64,000 nt of DNA from Paenibacillus sp. JNUCC32 (lineage in GTDB: Bacteria; Bacillota; Bacilli; Paenibacillales; Paenibacillaceae), in assembly GCF_014863545.1 (NCBI RefSeq), contig NZ_CP062260.1:4977501-5041500 (forward strand), given 5' to 3'. A program made the translations under genes and the position numbers. The notes under the pieces were generated by a model. It did no database searches, was not told the origin of the DNA, and saw only the letters and a program-made list of their open reading frames with translations. The stretch's first letter is position 1. Each line of letters starts with the position of its first letter. Positions 1 to 8,870 of the stretch are shown in pieces.

Positions 1-1406
1 TCGGCGATCAGCGGCAGCCCGATGGTTTGAAACCTGTGCATGGCACCGATGTTGGTCGCAAGCAGGCCGTCCAGACCATAATGGTTAAACTCCTTGCCTG
101 CGCTGAGAAACTGATGGTACTGCTCCATCTGAAGCTCATTCATCATGCGGGGCATGCCAAGGACAATCTCCGCGTCCCCTTTATCCGCCGTCAAGGCTTC
201 GATGTCTTTGCGGCCAAACGGACGATCCGGCTGGAATACGTCCCCCGTCAGGTAAATGACGCCCGCTCCTTCTTCTAATGCCGCACGGGCCTGCTCTACC
301 GTGTTGACATGCACCGTAATTTGCGGAATCGACGTGCCCTGCCGTTCCCGCTTCGCATGGCGAAGCGATTCCTTCACCTGGAGCACCCGTTCCTCCTTCG
401 TCTCGCGTTCGGCGGTAGGCGTACTGAACACCTTCCCCGTACTGTAAAACTTGCCCGTTCCCTCATAGCGGCGATTAATGAAGCCCAGTCCCGGCTTGCC
501 GAAGGCATAAGCCGTCGTGAAATCGCGCTTGCGATGTTTATGCAGCGTGTCCGCCCCCGCCTCGCGATTGTAGCCCAGCGGATCCGCAATATAACGATCG
601 ATGGCATCTCCGTACGAATTCACGACCATCAGCAAAAACTCGGTGTCCCTCATGCGTCCTTCAATCTTGAAGCTGGTGATGCCGGACTTGATCAGCTCAG
701 GAATGCTCTCGTACATGTACATATCCTTGGCCGCGAGCGGATACTCGGTCGGATAGAGATAGCCGTCCTTCTTCACCCGGTAATCCCAGCGGCAAGGCTT
801 CATGCAGCGCCCGCGGTTAGAGCTGTTGCCGAACAGCATCGAGCTGTACAGGCAGTTGGCCCCGTGAACCGTGCACATGTCGCCGTGCACAAAATACTCG
901 AACTCCATCCCGCTCCTGGCCTGCAGCACCTCTGCCGTTTTCAGGTCCATTTCGCGGGAAGCCACGATGCGGGAAACGCCCAATGCTTTGAGAGCTTCGA
1001 TCATTTCCAGGTTGTGCACGTTCATCATGACCGAGGAGTGAACCGGAATATTCGTGTAATTCATCTCTTGGATCAAGGGAAACACGGCCAGGTCCTGCGC
1101 GATAATGGCATCCGGGCCGATCTCGTTCAGAAAGGCGAAGTAGCGCTTCGCTTCCTCCAAGTCCTCTTCATTCATCAGGTTGTTCACTGTAATGTAGGCA
1201 CGTTTCCCGCGGTCATGCGCCAATTGGACGGCCTCGCCGACCTCCTCATAACTTAAGTTGTATCCCTTGCGCATCATACGCATGTTCAGCGATGGCCCCC
1301 CGAAATATACGGCATCGCAGTTTGCGTCAATGACGGTCTTGAATATCTCGAATGTTCCGGCTGGAGCCAACAGTTCCACTTCTTTACCATTAAAATAACG
1401 AGCCAC
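1..1406 (-). CDS. Peptidase U32 family protein, 5' portion (3' end outside window)
   Basis: Reading the minus strand from a GTG at 1406 gives an uninterrupted frame to the window edge, about 468 codons. It starts VARYFNGKEVELLAPAGTFE, the usual U32 opening (ELLAPAG), and later carries VHGDMCTVHGANCLYSS and a RCMKPCRWDY segment, the cysteine cluster of this family. AGGGGGAACGGACT precedes the GTG, which decides the start. U32 proteins were named collagenase-like peptidases, but several characterised members act in tRNA or rRNA hydroxylation, so proteolysis should not be assumed. The length without a stop suggests one of the longer members. Neighbouring genes run the other way, so it appears to be transcribed alone. 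Confidence 0.9.
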   Translation of the reverse strand, partial: MARYFNGKEVELLAPAGTFEIFKTVIDANCDAVYFGGPSLNMRMMRKGYNLSYEEVGEAVQLAHDRGKRAYITVNNLMNEEDLEEAKRYFAFLNEIGPDAIIAQDLAVFPLIQEMNYTNIPVHSSVMMNVHNLEMIEALKALGVSRIVASREMDLKTAEVLQARSGMEFEYFVHGDMCTVHGANCLYSSMLFGNSSNRGRCMKPCRWDYRVKKDGYLYPTEYPLAAKDMYMYESIPELIKSGITSFKIEGRMRDTEFLLMVVNSYGDAIDRYIADPLGYNREAGADTLHKHRKRDFTTAYAFGKPGLGFINRRYEGTGKFYSTGKVFSTPTAERETKEERVLQVKESLRHAKRERQGTSIPQITVHVNTVEQARAALEEGAGVIYLTGDVFQPDRPFGRKDIEALTADKGDAEIVLGMPRMMNELQMEQYHQFLSAGKEFNHYGLDGLLATNIGAMHRFQTIGLPLIA

Positions 1407-1548
1407 AGTCCGTTCCCCCTACTCCGAAAAATATATTTTTTTCAATTGTAACATAATTCACAAATATGATTAGTGAATTAATTCACAGCGATATTCACAG
1501 TAGGATCCCAGCTTTGAAAAGCAAATCAAGATACGAATCAATTTTATA

Positions 1549-1577
1549 TTGACCGAATGTTCATTCAATAATAAAAT
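1549..1577 (+). promoter_or_regulatory. Sigma-A promoter with embedded TetR-type operator
   Basis: TTGACC (1549-1554) and TAAAAT (1572-1577) are separated by exactly 17 bp. The spacer begins with the inverted repeat GAATG-TT-CATTC (1555-1566), a typical TetR-family operator half-site arrangement. The promoter lies about 50 bp upstream of the hydrolase-TetR gene pair, so autorepression by the encoded regulator is the simplest inference. Confidence 0.75.
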
Positions 1578-1627
1578 AATGTTCATCAAGCGCTTCACAT
1601 TATTGAAAATCGAATGGAGGTATTCTA

Positions 1628-2377
1628 TTGGATCTGCACTATGAAGTTCATGGAAACGGTAAGCCTATCGTCCTTGTTCACAGCGGTGGAGCCGATCTGC
1701 GGGACTGGAGTTATCTTGTCCCTCTTTTAGCGGAGCATTTTTGCGTCATTGCCTTTGACGGTCGCGGAGCCGGACGCTCTCCCTCTCCCGCTCAGCCGCC
1801 GAATTTTGTTGAAGACTTGTTATCTCTTCTTGATCATCTGGATATTCCGCAAGCTGCGATTGTCGGTCATTCTATGGGCGGCCGGATTGCCACGGAGTTC
1901 GCGATCCATTATCCTGAAAGGGTATCGGAACTGATTGTCATAGCGCCCGCCCTGTCCGGCTTCCCTTATTCTGAGGAAATGCAAACCTACATGCTCGGGG
2001 TAAGCGCCGCTGCCCCTGATATCGAGAAAATGATCGAGTTGTGCATTGAGCCGCCTTCTTATGAAATTACAAGGAACCGCGCCGAGCGGGAGCTGATGGT
2101 CCAAATGCTTCGCCACCATTTCGAGCGGACGTTTACCTGGTCCACCTTTGACTCGGTTTGGCCAGAGCCGCCGGCGATGGATCGATTACAGGATATCTCG
2201 GCCAGAACGCTGTTCATCATAGGAGATCATGAACTGACCGATAACCAGCAGGTAGGAGAACAATTTCGAAGGGTTCCAGGCATTCGATTTGCCACCATCG
2301 CGGGAGCGGATCACATGGTCACGCTAACGCATCCGGAGGAGTTATCCCTTCATATCACCCCATTCGTAAAGGAATGA
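1628..2377 (+). CDS. Alpha/beta fold hydrolase
   Basis: A 249-residue cytoplasmic alpha/beta hydrolase. The oxyanion-side motif is VLVHSGG near residue 16-22. The nucleophile elbow is GHSMGG with Ser82, and the acid and base are probably Asp200 (IIGDHE) and His229 (GADHM). Length and motif order match the monofunctional esterase or haloperoxidase-like subfamily; the substrate cannot be read from sequence. The start is TTG at 1628, supported by GGAGG eight bases upstream. It is followed after 6 bp by a TetR-family regulator, so the two form an operon behind the promoter-operator at 1549-1577. That context suggests an inducible enzyme for a small toxic or signalling ester, which is inference. 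Confidence 0.85.
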   Translation: MDLHYEVHGNGKPIVLVHSGGADLRDWSYLVPLLAEHFCVIAFDGRGAGRSPSPAQPPNFVEDLLSLLDHLDIPQAAIVGHSMGGRIATEFAIHYPERVSELIVIAPALSGFPYSEEMQTYMLGVSAAAPDIEKMIELCIEPPSYEITRNRAERELMVQMLRHHFERTFTWSTFDSVWPEPPAMDRLQDISARTLFIIGDHELTDNQQVGEQFRRVPGIRFATIAGADHMVTLTHPEELSLHITPFVKE

Positions 2378-2383
2378 AGATTT

Positions 2384-2968
2384 ATGCCACGCTCACCCAT
2401 CGAGAACGAACGCATACGCCAGATGGCAAAAGAGAAGATTTTGGAAACTGCCATGGATTTGTTTATCCATCAGGGGTACCATGCCACTTCCATTAGCGAT
2501 GTAGCCAAGAAAGCCGGTACATCCAAAGGGCTGCTCTATAATTATTTTTCAGGCAAGGAAGGACTTCTTGCCGCTATGGTCGAGGAGCGAATCGCAAGCG
2601 TTGCCGAAGTTATGGAGAATTCCGCTTCACTCCAAGCACCAGCGGATCAGCTGAAATATATTTTGGAGCAAGCCATCGACAACGTCTATCAGCAGCCGGA
2701 GGTATTCCGTTTTTACTTGCATCTTCAAACACAGCCCGAAGCGGATCAAGAGCTGTTTCCCTACAGCAAGCGTCTTGTGGAAGAGGCTGCACGGCAATTT
2801 GAGATTCAATGCCGCATATTCGAAAGTCTCGGAGTACCCGAGCCGCGCAAGCGCTCCTTGTACTTTTCTTCTACCCTTCAGGGCATCATGCTGATGATAT
2901 CCACCTATCCCCTGCACTTCCCCATTGAAGAAGTGAAGGAGCAGATGCTGAAGGAGTTTTGCCCGTAA
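2384..2968 (+). CDS. TetR/AcrR family transcriptional regulator
   Basis: A 194-residue regulator with the N-terminal TetR helix-turn-helix: residues about 14-60 read KEKILETAMDLFIHQGYHAT, then SISDVAKKAGTSKGLLYNYF, the diagnostic recognition-helix region. The rest is a helical ligand-binding domain of normal TetR size. It begins 6 bp after the hydrolase stop, so the genes are cotranscribed. The GAATG-TT-CATTC repeat inside the upstream promoter is the natural target for autorepression. The ligand is unknown, although the paired hydrolase suggests an ester or acyl compound. A hairpin terminator follows directly. Confidence 0.92.
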   Translation: MPRSPIENERIRQMAKEKILETAMDLFIHQGYHATSISDVAKKAGTSKGLLYNYFSGKEGLLAAMVEERIASVAEVMENSASLQAPADQLKYILEQAIDNVYQQPEVFRFYLHLQTQPEADQELFPYSKRLVEEAARQFEIQCRIFESLGVPEPRKRSLYFSSTLQGIMLMISTYPLHFPIEEVKEQMLKEFCP

Positions 2969-2973
2969 CGCCA

Positions 2974-3017
2974 AAAGAGCCGAGGTTTCCTGTATCTTTA
3001 GGATACCTCGGCTCTTT
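2974..3017. terminator. Intrinsic terminator, probably bidirectional
   Basis: AAAGAGCCGAGG and CCTCGGCTCTTT form a 12-bp stem between the convergent TetR gene and the DUF4362 lipoprotein gene. A-rich and T-rich flanks make it usable from either side. Confidence 0.8.
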
Positions 3018-3062
3018 GCTGCACGAAACGATTATTATGGCACACGAAAGGGATGCTGATCT

Positions 3063-3950
3063 TTATCTATTATGAATTGCCTCTTCTACAGGAAACAGCA
3101 TGTGGAAAATATCGCTCTCTTGGTCACGCCCCTCACCGCACCCGTTCAGTCGGTATTCGATTCCCTGTTCCGTCTGCTCCGCTACCAGCTCCTTGCAGAA
3201 TTCGACGGATTTTACCGGCTTCCCCAGCGGGTCATGCGTAGTATCGAGCCGATGCCGGATGAACTCGCCTTGGTAACCATGCTCCAAATCATGAAAAATG
3301 GGGCTGCCCTCTATTGTATACAGCGTCAGCTGTACAGAAGCTGGCTGCTTCTCCTCCACTTGCTTCACGAATTGATCCCATGCCTCCCGGTTGGCAATCA
3401 ACCCATCTAAACTAAATACAACATCCCCATTCTTCTTGGCCTGCTCAGGCGTATATCGCAATTGATCGATCAATTCCGTGAGCTGGGCTGTCAACTGCTC
3501 GGTCAACGTATATCCTGTGCCGGTATCCGTTATATAGGTAAACATTCCACGTTTACTGTCGGGTTCTAGCCATAGATGAATGGATGTGCTCTCCCCGTCA
3601 AGGTGAATCACCGCATCATAATCCGGTTCTCTTACATCCATGATTCCCTGCATCCTCACCGCTGTCCGGATGGCTTCATCGAACACCTCAACGTCCTTCA
3701 CGCTATCCAGCGTTCCGAAAATACCCGAACTGACTTTACCGAACCCCTGACCGCGGTGGATCGTTACATAATCTTGGAGTTGGCTATCCTCCTCCATTCC
3801 TGAAGTTATGGCTCGTTCCCCTGTTTCGGAAGACCTCTTCACATCCCCATCCTTACCGAGACCGCAGCCTGTCAGCAGCATCGTCAAAACCATCACCCAT
3901 AGCAAGACCGTTCCCCTATTCGCCAGCTTATATTCCCTCATGATCCCCAT
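3063..3950 (-). CDS. DUF4362-type lipoprotein
   Basis: A 295-residue predicted lipoprotein. The ATG at 3950 is chosen because AGAGGTGAT lies just upstream; an earlier in-frame start at 3992 has no such site. A hydrophobic signal (VLLWVMVLTMLLTGC) ends in the lipobox LTGC. The middle resembles the Bacillus YhfM-like domain (IHRGQGFGKVSSG region), and the C-terminal half resembles DUF4362, with NGDVVFSLDG and the YTIEGSPIFHDLEH motif. Both domains occur in Bacillales lipoproteins of unknown function. It probably sits on the outer face of the membrane. It is isolated, with no operon partner. Confidence 0.75.
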   Translation of the reverse strand: MGIMREYKLANRGTVLLWVMVLTMLLTGCGLGKDGDVKRSSETGERAITSGMEEDSQLQDYVTIHRGQGFGKVSSGIFGTLDSVKDVEVFDEAIRTAVRMQGIMDVREPDYDAVIHLDGESTSIHLWLEPDSKRGMFTYITDTGTGYTLTEQLTAQLTELIDQLRYTPEQAKKNGDVVFSLDGLIANREAWDQFVKQVEEKQPASVQLTLYTIEGSPIFHDLEHGYQGEFIRHRLDTTHDPLGKPVKSVEFCKELVAEQTEQGIEYRLNGCGEGRDQESDIFHMLFPVEEAIHNR

Positions 3951-4241
3951 CGCAACATCACCTCTACCATTCAGACGTATGACAATGCCCATTTGTTACC
4001 AGAAGATGGTCACCTTTTCTTCATCTTGTATCTCATGGCATTAAACGCGGCTGCTTGATCATCGGTAAATCATGCGGAGCGAATCCTGCGGACCCTGATC
4101 ATGATTGGACTTCCTCATGACATCGATCACGTCCCCGCCCCCATGAATTACAGTAACTTTTTCGATTTTTCTCTTCCTTCATGTCCTTAATCAGTTATGC
4201 TATGAATAACAGGATCGAAACGTACGAGGAGGAAAGAAACG

Positions 4242-5189
4242 ATGGCTATTCACTGGCTGGAACCGGATATCGCCGAATGCACCCGAAGAGGAATCGCCTA
4301 CTTTACGTCGGAGCTGGAGATGGCGAATGGCCTGCCCTGCAAAATGTACCGCATTACCGAGAAGTTCGGGAGTTTATCCGATCATATGCATGACTATCTT
4401 CAAATCTGGTATGTCAGCAAAGGCGAATTCATCCATACGCTCTATGGCCAAAAATACCGGATGGTCCAGGGCAATATATTCGTGCTCCCTCCTTACAGCG
4501 TCCATCGCGTGGAGATGGTCCCCGGGAAAGAACTGGAGGTGCTCGGGTGCGAATTCATGCCGGCCTTCATTAACGAACGATTGGAGGGAATGCCGGACGA
4601 GCCGCAGCTGTTCGACCTTTCCTTCATCAAGCCTTTTGTCACGACCGAAGACCGCGTCCCGCTCAAAATCACCTTGACCGGCGGCAGTGACCTAGTCGTT
4701 AAGGAACTCCTGACCGAAATGCTGAACGAGTTCGGAGGCCGGGGCCCCTTCTTCGATATTCTGCTGAAGGCCAATCTGCTGAAGCTGCTGGCGATCGTGA
4801 ACCGCGAGCATGCCGAGCAAAGCAAGCATATATCGGTAACCGCGGGCAGCGCCCCGTATCGGGAGCCCATATTGGAATCCGTTCAATATATCCACGACCA
4901 CTTCGATCAGCCCCTGTGGCTGGAGGATCTCTGCGCGCGGACGATGATGTCCCGGACGAGCTTTTGCCGACGTTTCAAGGAAGTGACAGGCTGGACCTTC
5001 AGCCAGTACTTGGCCAATTATCGGATACGAATGGCAATGCGGCTGCTGACGGAGCCCGAGCTGACGGTAACCGACGTGTGCTTCAAGGTCGGGTTTAACG
5101 AGCTTCCCTACTTCTGCCGCATTTTCAAAAAATACACGGGAACGACCCCCGCTTATTATAAAAAGAACGCTTTTAAAACCGTGGACTAG
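4242..5189 (+). CDS. AraC family transcriptional regulator
   Basis: A 315-residue protein with an N-terminal AraC-type cupin (HMHDYLQIWYVSKGEF and GNIFVLPPYSVHRVE, about residues 48-90). The C-terminal double helix-turn-helix spans about residues 213-310 and includes LCARTMMSRTSFCRRFKEVT and VCFKVGFNELPYFCRIFKKY. The final GTTPAYYKK is the family signature. GAGGAAAGAAACG precedes the ATG. It lies 150 bp upstream of two codirectional Gfo/Idh/MocA genes, which makes it the likely local activator of those sugar or cyclitol genes, responding to a carbohydrate bound by the cupin. That role is inferred from position only. Confidence 0.92.
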   Translation: MAIHWLEPDIAECTRRGIAYFTSELEMANGLPCKMYRITEKFGSLSDHMHDYLQIWYVSKGEFIHTLYGQKYRMVQGNIFVLPPYSVHRVEMVPGKELEVLGCEFMPAFINERLEGMPDEPQLFDLSFIKPFVTTEDRVPLKITLTGGSDLVVKELLTEMLNEFGGRGPFFDILLKANLLKLLAIVNREHAEQSKHISVTAGSAPYREPILESVQYIHDHFDQPLWLEDLCARTMMSRTSFCRRFKEVTGWTFSQYLANYRIRMAMRLLTEPELTVTDVCFKVGFNELPYFCRIFKKYTGTTPAYYKKNAFKTVD

Positions 5190-5339
5190 CGCCTCGGTAC
5201 GATAATCCAATAAATAAACACGATAGTGAAATCGAAGCGATCGCGCACATGCTATACTCGGGGCAAGCAATAACGAAGAATCAAGCGACAGGCTCATGTC
5301 ATCACTGCATCATCAATCCACGATTTTGGAGGAGAACCG

Positions 5340-6422
5340 ATGAACAAAATTACAATTGCCGTGATTGGCTGCGGCACGATTGCGAACAGTGCCCATATCC
5401 CCGCCTACATGGCCAACGAAGATGCCGAGATCAAATATTTCTGCGATATCTTGAAGGACCGGGCCGATGCCGCCGTCGCCAAATACGAATGCGGCCAAGC
5501 CATCGAAGATTACAACCAGATCCTGAACGACCCTGAGGTCGACGCGGTATCGATCTGTACGCCGAATGACGTCCATGCTTCCATCGCCATCGATTGCTTG
5601 CGGGCAGGAAAGCATGTATTATGCGAAAAACCGGCAGCCCGCACCTACGCGGAAGCGCTGGAGATGCAGAAGGTTCAGCACGAAACGGGCAAAACGCTCA
5701 ATATCGGGGTGGTCAACCGTTACAATGAAAGCGTAAACAGAATCAGAAAAATGATCCAAAACGGCGATCTTGGCGAGCTGTATCACGTTTATGCCAGCTT
5801 CCGTTCCCATCGCTCGATCCCGGGTCTCGGCGGCGCCTTCACGACCAAAGCCATTGCCGGCGGCGGCGCGCTGATCGATTGGGGCGTTCACTTCCTCGAT
5901 GTCGTGATGTACTGTACGGGCGATCCGAAGCCGAAGACCGTCTCCGGTCAGGCTTATTGCAAGCTGGGCAAAGACATGGAGAATTACACCTTCCTCAAAA
6001 TGTGGGCAGGTCCGCCGAAATATGACGGCACGTATGACGTCGACGATTTTGTCACGGCCCTCGTCCGCACGGAAGGCCCGACCATTTCCCTGAACGGCGC
6101 ATGGGCGCAAAATATCGGCGCCGAAGAAATGTTCATCGACTTCCTCGGCGACAAAGGCGGCATCCGGCTGAAATACGGCGCGGACTTCACCTTCTACACC
6201 ACGGAGGACGGCGCATTGATCGAAACCACGCCGAAATTCAATCTCGGCAGCATGTTCCAGAATGAGATCGACGGATTCATCCGCTGCATTCAAACCGGGG
6301 AGAAACAGCCTTCGCATATCGATACGGTCATCCTCTCCTCCCAGATCATCCAGGCGATTTACGACTCGTCCGACCAAGGCGCGGAGGTTTCGCTTCAGCC
6401 CGTTGCCCAGAACAGCCTATAA
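5340..6422 (+). CDS. Gfo/Idh/MocA family NAD(P)-dependent oxidoreductase
   Basis: A 360-residue two-domain dehydrogenase. The Rossmann fold begins VIGCGTIANSAHIPAYM, with the GxGxxA nucleotide motif. The family EKP motif is present as HVLCEKPAA at about residue 95. The later WGVHFLDVVMYCTGDPKP segment contains the conserved active-site Asp/His region. Substrates of this family are sugars, sugar acids or inositols, and which applies cannot be told here. GGAGGAGAACC precedes the ATG. It is followed by a smaller family member 33 bp downstream and preceded by an AraC regulator, so it is probably part of a small carbohydrate catabolic unit. Confidence 0.9.
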   Translation: MNKITIAVIGCGTIANSAHIPAYMANEDAEIKYFCDILKDRADAAVAKYECGQAIEDYNQILNDPEVDAVSICTPNDVHASIAIDCLRAGKHVLCEKPAARTYAEALEMQKVQHETGKTLNIGVVNRYNESVNRIRKMIQNGDLGELYHVYASFRSHRSIPGLGGAFTTKAIAGGGALIDWGVHFLDVVMYCTGDPKPKTVSGQAYCKLGKDMENYTFLKMWAGPPKYDGTYDVDDFVTALVRTEGPTISLNGAWAQNIGAEEMFIDFLGDKGGIRLKYGADFTFYTTEDGALIETTPKFNLGSMFQNEIDGFIRCIQTGEKQPSHIDTVILSSQIIQAIYDSSDQGAEVSLQPVAQNSL

Positions 6423-6455
6423 CCTATAGTTCGAACGCCAGGGAGGCCCTTTATC

Positions 6456-7295
6456 ATGAAAAAAATCGGATTCATCGACCTGCATTTGGACCAGTTCCAC
6501 GCGAACAAATATCCCGGGTGGATTGAGCAGGCATCGGAACATGCCATGAAGGTCATGTACGCCTACGGCAAGAGAGACAAAGAGAACGGGCTCACGAACG
6601 CCGCCTGGAGCAAGGAGTTTGGAATTGAGCTGCTGCCCACGATCGAAGAGGTGGTGGAGCGCAGCGATTACCTGATCGTGCTGTCCCCGGACAATCCGGA
6701 ATTCCATGAGGAGCTGTCCCAGCTGCCGCTGCAATCCGGCAAGCCGACCTATATCGATAAAACGTTCGCGCCTGACCGCGAAACGGCCATCCGCCTGTTC
6801 GACCTGGCGGCAAAGCACGGAACGCCGATGTATTCGACGTCCGCCCTCCGTTTTGCCAGCGAATACCGTGAGCTGGACCGAAGCGATATTCAAACGATCA
6901 GCAGCTGGGGACCGGGCGCCTTCGCCAATTATTCGATTCATCAAATCGAGCCGATCGTCAGCCTGATGGGGACCAGCCCGAAGCGGGTGATGTACATCGG
7001 AACGCCTGACTCCCCTGCCCTGCTGATCGATTTCGGGAACGGACAGCAAGCCACCGTGAATCATCTCGGGGATAATTGTCCGTTTACCTTGGGGATAAAA
7101 AATGGCGACGGGGGCTTCAAGCAGGTCACCGCGAATTCGAATTTCTTCGCCTTGTTCATCGAGAATCTGGTGAATTTCTTCGAAACGGGCGAGCCTGCCG
7201 TCAACCCGGCAGAAACGGTCGCCGTCATCACGATTATCGAGTATGGATTGAAGGCGGCCGACACCCCTTATGTGTGGGTGGATTTGCCTCAATAG
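6456..7295 (+). CDS. Truncated-type Gfo/Idh/MocA-like oxidoreductase
   Basis: A 279-residue protein resembling a short Gfo/Idh/MocA enzyme. It keeps the overall order: an N-terminal beta-alpha-beta, then LIVLSPDNPEFHEE, then KPTYIDKTFAPDRETA where EKP normally sits, then a C-terminal sheet domain. However, the usual glycine-rich GxGxxG loop is replaced by IGFIDLHLDQFHANKYPG, and the EKP lysine context is altered to DKT. Cofactor binding may therefore be unusual or lost. GGGAGG precedes the ATG. It is 33 bp after the full-length paralog and ends at a strong terminator, so the two are almost certainly cotranscribed and may act as partners. Confidence 0.75.
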   Translation: MKKIGFIDLHLDQFHANKYPGWIEQASEHAMKVMYAYGKRDKENGLTNAAWSKEFGIELLPTIEEVVERSDYLIVLSPDNPEFHEELSQLPLQSGKPTYIDKTFAPDRETAIRLFDLAAKHGTPMYSTSALRFASEYRELDRSDIQTISSWGPGAFANYSIHQIEPIVSLMGTSPKRVMYIGTPDSPALLIDFGNGQQATVNHLGDNCPFTLGIKNGDGGFKQVTANSNFFALFIENLVNFFETGEPAVNPAETVAVITIIEYGLKAADTPYVWVDLPQ

Positions 7296-7329
7296 CAAAA
7301 CCAAGGGTTCGTTACACATAGAAATATAT

Positions 7330-7378
7330 AAAAAGAGCTGCTCCAACTGGCCGTAAGGGCCTGAGGGCAGCTCTTTTT
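7330..7378. terminator. Bidirectional intrinsic terminator
   Basis: AAAAAGAGCTGC and GCAGCTCTTTTT form a stem with flanking A and T tracts between convergent genes, ending the oxidoreductase unit and probably the minus-strand ABC exporter operon. Confidence 0.9.
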
Positions 7379-7417
7379 CATAAAACCAAGCCAGCTTTGA
7401 AATCCAATTCTGAAGAG

Positions 7418-8152
7418 TTACACTTCTTTCCGCTGAAAATAGACGAAGCCCGCGAGAAAGAACAGTAGAAACCCTCCCACCACGACGGTCATGAGGCTTT
7501 CGAACGGCAGGTTGAATGCACCGAAATCGGCTTGACCCGCGGGCATCATCGCCAGAAACGGCTGCGTCCACGGATAGTAAGGGGCATACGTCTGCGAGTT
7601 GGCTACCAGCATGTTCGGTATGGTGAAAACGACGTTCAATGCCAGCGGAGCGGCAAAGCTGCTCCAGGCCGTTGAGACTCCAAGCTGCAGCGCGGCAAGC
7701 GGCAAGCAGGCGACCCAACCGCCAAGCAGGCAGCGCAGCAGCATTTCCCACGGAATCGGAGCATCCACCTTGTGGATCAAACCGGCTCCCAGCACGGCGC
7801 CCATGAACAGTAACTGGACGACGGCCAGCAGCATGGCTACCACCGAGAATTTCGCAAAATAGACGGCGCCGCGTGAAACCGGCAGGACGAGCAGCTGTTT
7901 CCATCCCCCGCCCGAATGCTCATACCGGCATACCATGGCACTGAATATCCCCGTCAGAATCGGGAGCAGCAGCATGGCATGCAGAATGATCATAATGCTG
8001 ATCAGATATTCCCAAGGCGCCAGCTCCTCAGGCTTTCCGTTTAATATGCCTAGCAGCATGACCAGGACCGCGCACAGGAAGATTTGCGGCCACAGCTTCG
8101 ATTTCGACAGCTTAAGCCACTCTGCGGATACCGCTCTTAGATAGGATGCCAT
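7418..8152 (-). CDS. ABC-2 type permease, bacteriocin-immunity-like (second permease)
   Basis: A 244-residue integral membrane protein with about six hydrophobic segments, including FLCAVLVMLLGIL, IIILHAMLLLPILTGIF and MTVVVGGFLLFFLAGFVYF. It begins MASYLRAVSAEWLKLSKSK, the usual start of LanE/LanG or BcrB-like exporter permeases. The ATG at 8152 sits one base after the upstream permease stop and behind AAGGATGTGG. Another in-frame ATG four codons earlier lies too close to that site. It is the last gene of a three-gene unit with an ATPase and a related permease. Such trios usually export or expel peptide antibiotics (lantibiotics, bacitracin). Confidence 0.85.
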   Translation of the reverse strand: MASYLRAVSAEWLKLSKSKLWPQIFLCAVLVMLLGILNGKPEELAPWEYLISIMIILHAMLLLPILTGIFSAMVCRYEHSGGGWKQLLVLPVSRGAVYFAKFSVVAMLLAVVQLLFMGAVLGAGLIHKVDAPIPWEMLLRCLLGGWVACLPLAALQLGVSTAWSSFAAPLALNVVFTIPNMLVANSQTYAPYYPWTQPFLAMMPAGQADFGAFNLPFESLMTVVVGGFLLFFLAGFVYFQRKEV

Positions 8153-8153
8153 C

Positions 8154-8870
8154 TTAGTCCACATCCTTTCGGTTAAAATGAATCAGGCCAGCGCATGCGA
8201 TCACCGCGCCCAGCAGCAAACCCGCTCCGATGACGCGGGCTTCTCCCGGCCCCATGTAAGCCAGCAGCGGCCATTTTAGCGGCATCCAATCAGGAAACTG
8301 CAGGGCGAACATCGACACGACCGAGGCGGTAATCCCGATTCCGACCGCGATCCCCTGGTTCTTAAGCGTCAAAGACGTCCACAGCTGAAAGGCCAGCATG
8401 GGAAGCGCCGCGAATAACTGCACAAAGCCAATGCGCAGCAGATCGACATACGGCATTTGATCTGCCCCCATCCCCAGTATGATGCCGAGTACGGCGGTGC
8501 TGATCGACAGAAGAAAACAGGATACGCAGAGAATCAGGAAGGCCTGCACGAACTTGGCACTGAATACCGCCGTTCTGGATATAGGCAGTGCCAGTAGCTG
8601 CTTCCACGAGCTCAGCTGATGCTCCACGTTGGCCATCAGCGAGCAGACCAGCGTGATCCCGAGGAACAGGGCAATCGGCACAAAGAAGAGCACGTTCTCC
8701 AGCAGCCCGCCCCAAGGATCCGCCGCGTAGGATTTCATCAGGTAATCGTATCGAAGTCCGAAGTTCAGCCCTTGCATCGCTGCCAGCCCGACGGGACCGA
8801 GCGCAGCGAGAAACCAGATGCCTTTGCCCCGGATCTTCAGCCAATCGGCGGAAAGCGCACGGAACATCAT
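8154..8870 (-). CDS. ABC-2 type permease, bacteriocin-immunity-like (first permease)
   Basis: A 238-residue membrane protein starting MMFRALSADWLKIRGKGIWF, with about six predicted membrane helices and the GITLVCSLMANVEHQLSSWK segment shared with its downstream neighbour. It overlaps the ATPase gene by an ATGA junction and is followed one base later by the second permease, indicating translational coupling. The two permeases are diverged paralogs that probably form a heterodimeric channel, as in LanFEG-type immunity transporters. No bacteriocin structural gene is visible nearby, so resistance to an external peptide is as likely as self-immunity. Confidence 0.87.
   Translation of the reverse strand: MMFRALSADWLKIRGKGIWFLAALGPVGLAAMQGLNFGLRYDYLMKSYAADPWGGLLENVLFFVPIALFLGITLVCSLMANVEHQLSSWKQLLALPISRTAVFSAKFVQAFLILCVSCFLLSISTAVLGIILGMGADQMPYVDLLRIGFVQLFAALPMLAFQLWTSLTLKNQGIAVGIGITASVVSMFALQFPDWMPLKWPLLAYMGPGEARVIGAGLLLGAVIACAGLIHFNRKDVD

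Noticed and set aside
6417..7904. A 495-codon minus-strand frame across two genes
   Set aside because: It overlaps a Gfo/Idh/MocA gene, a strong terminator and a permease gene, so it is a chance frame.
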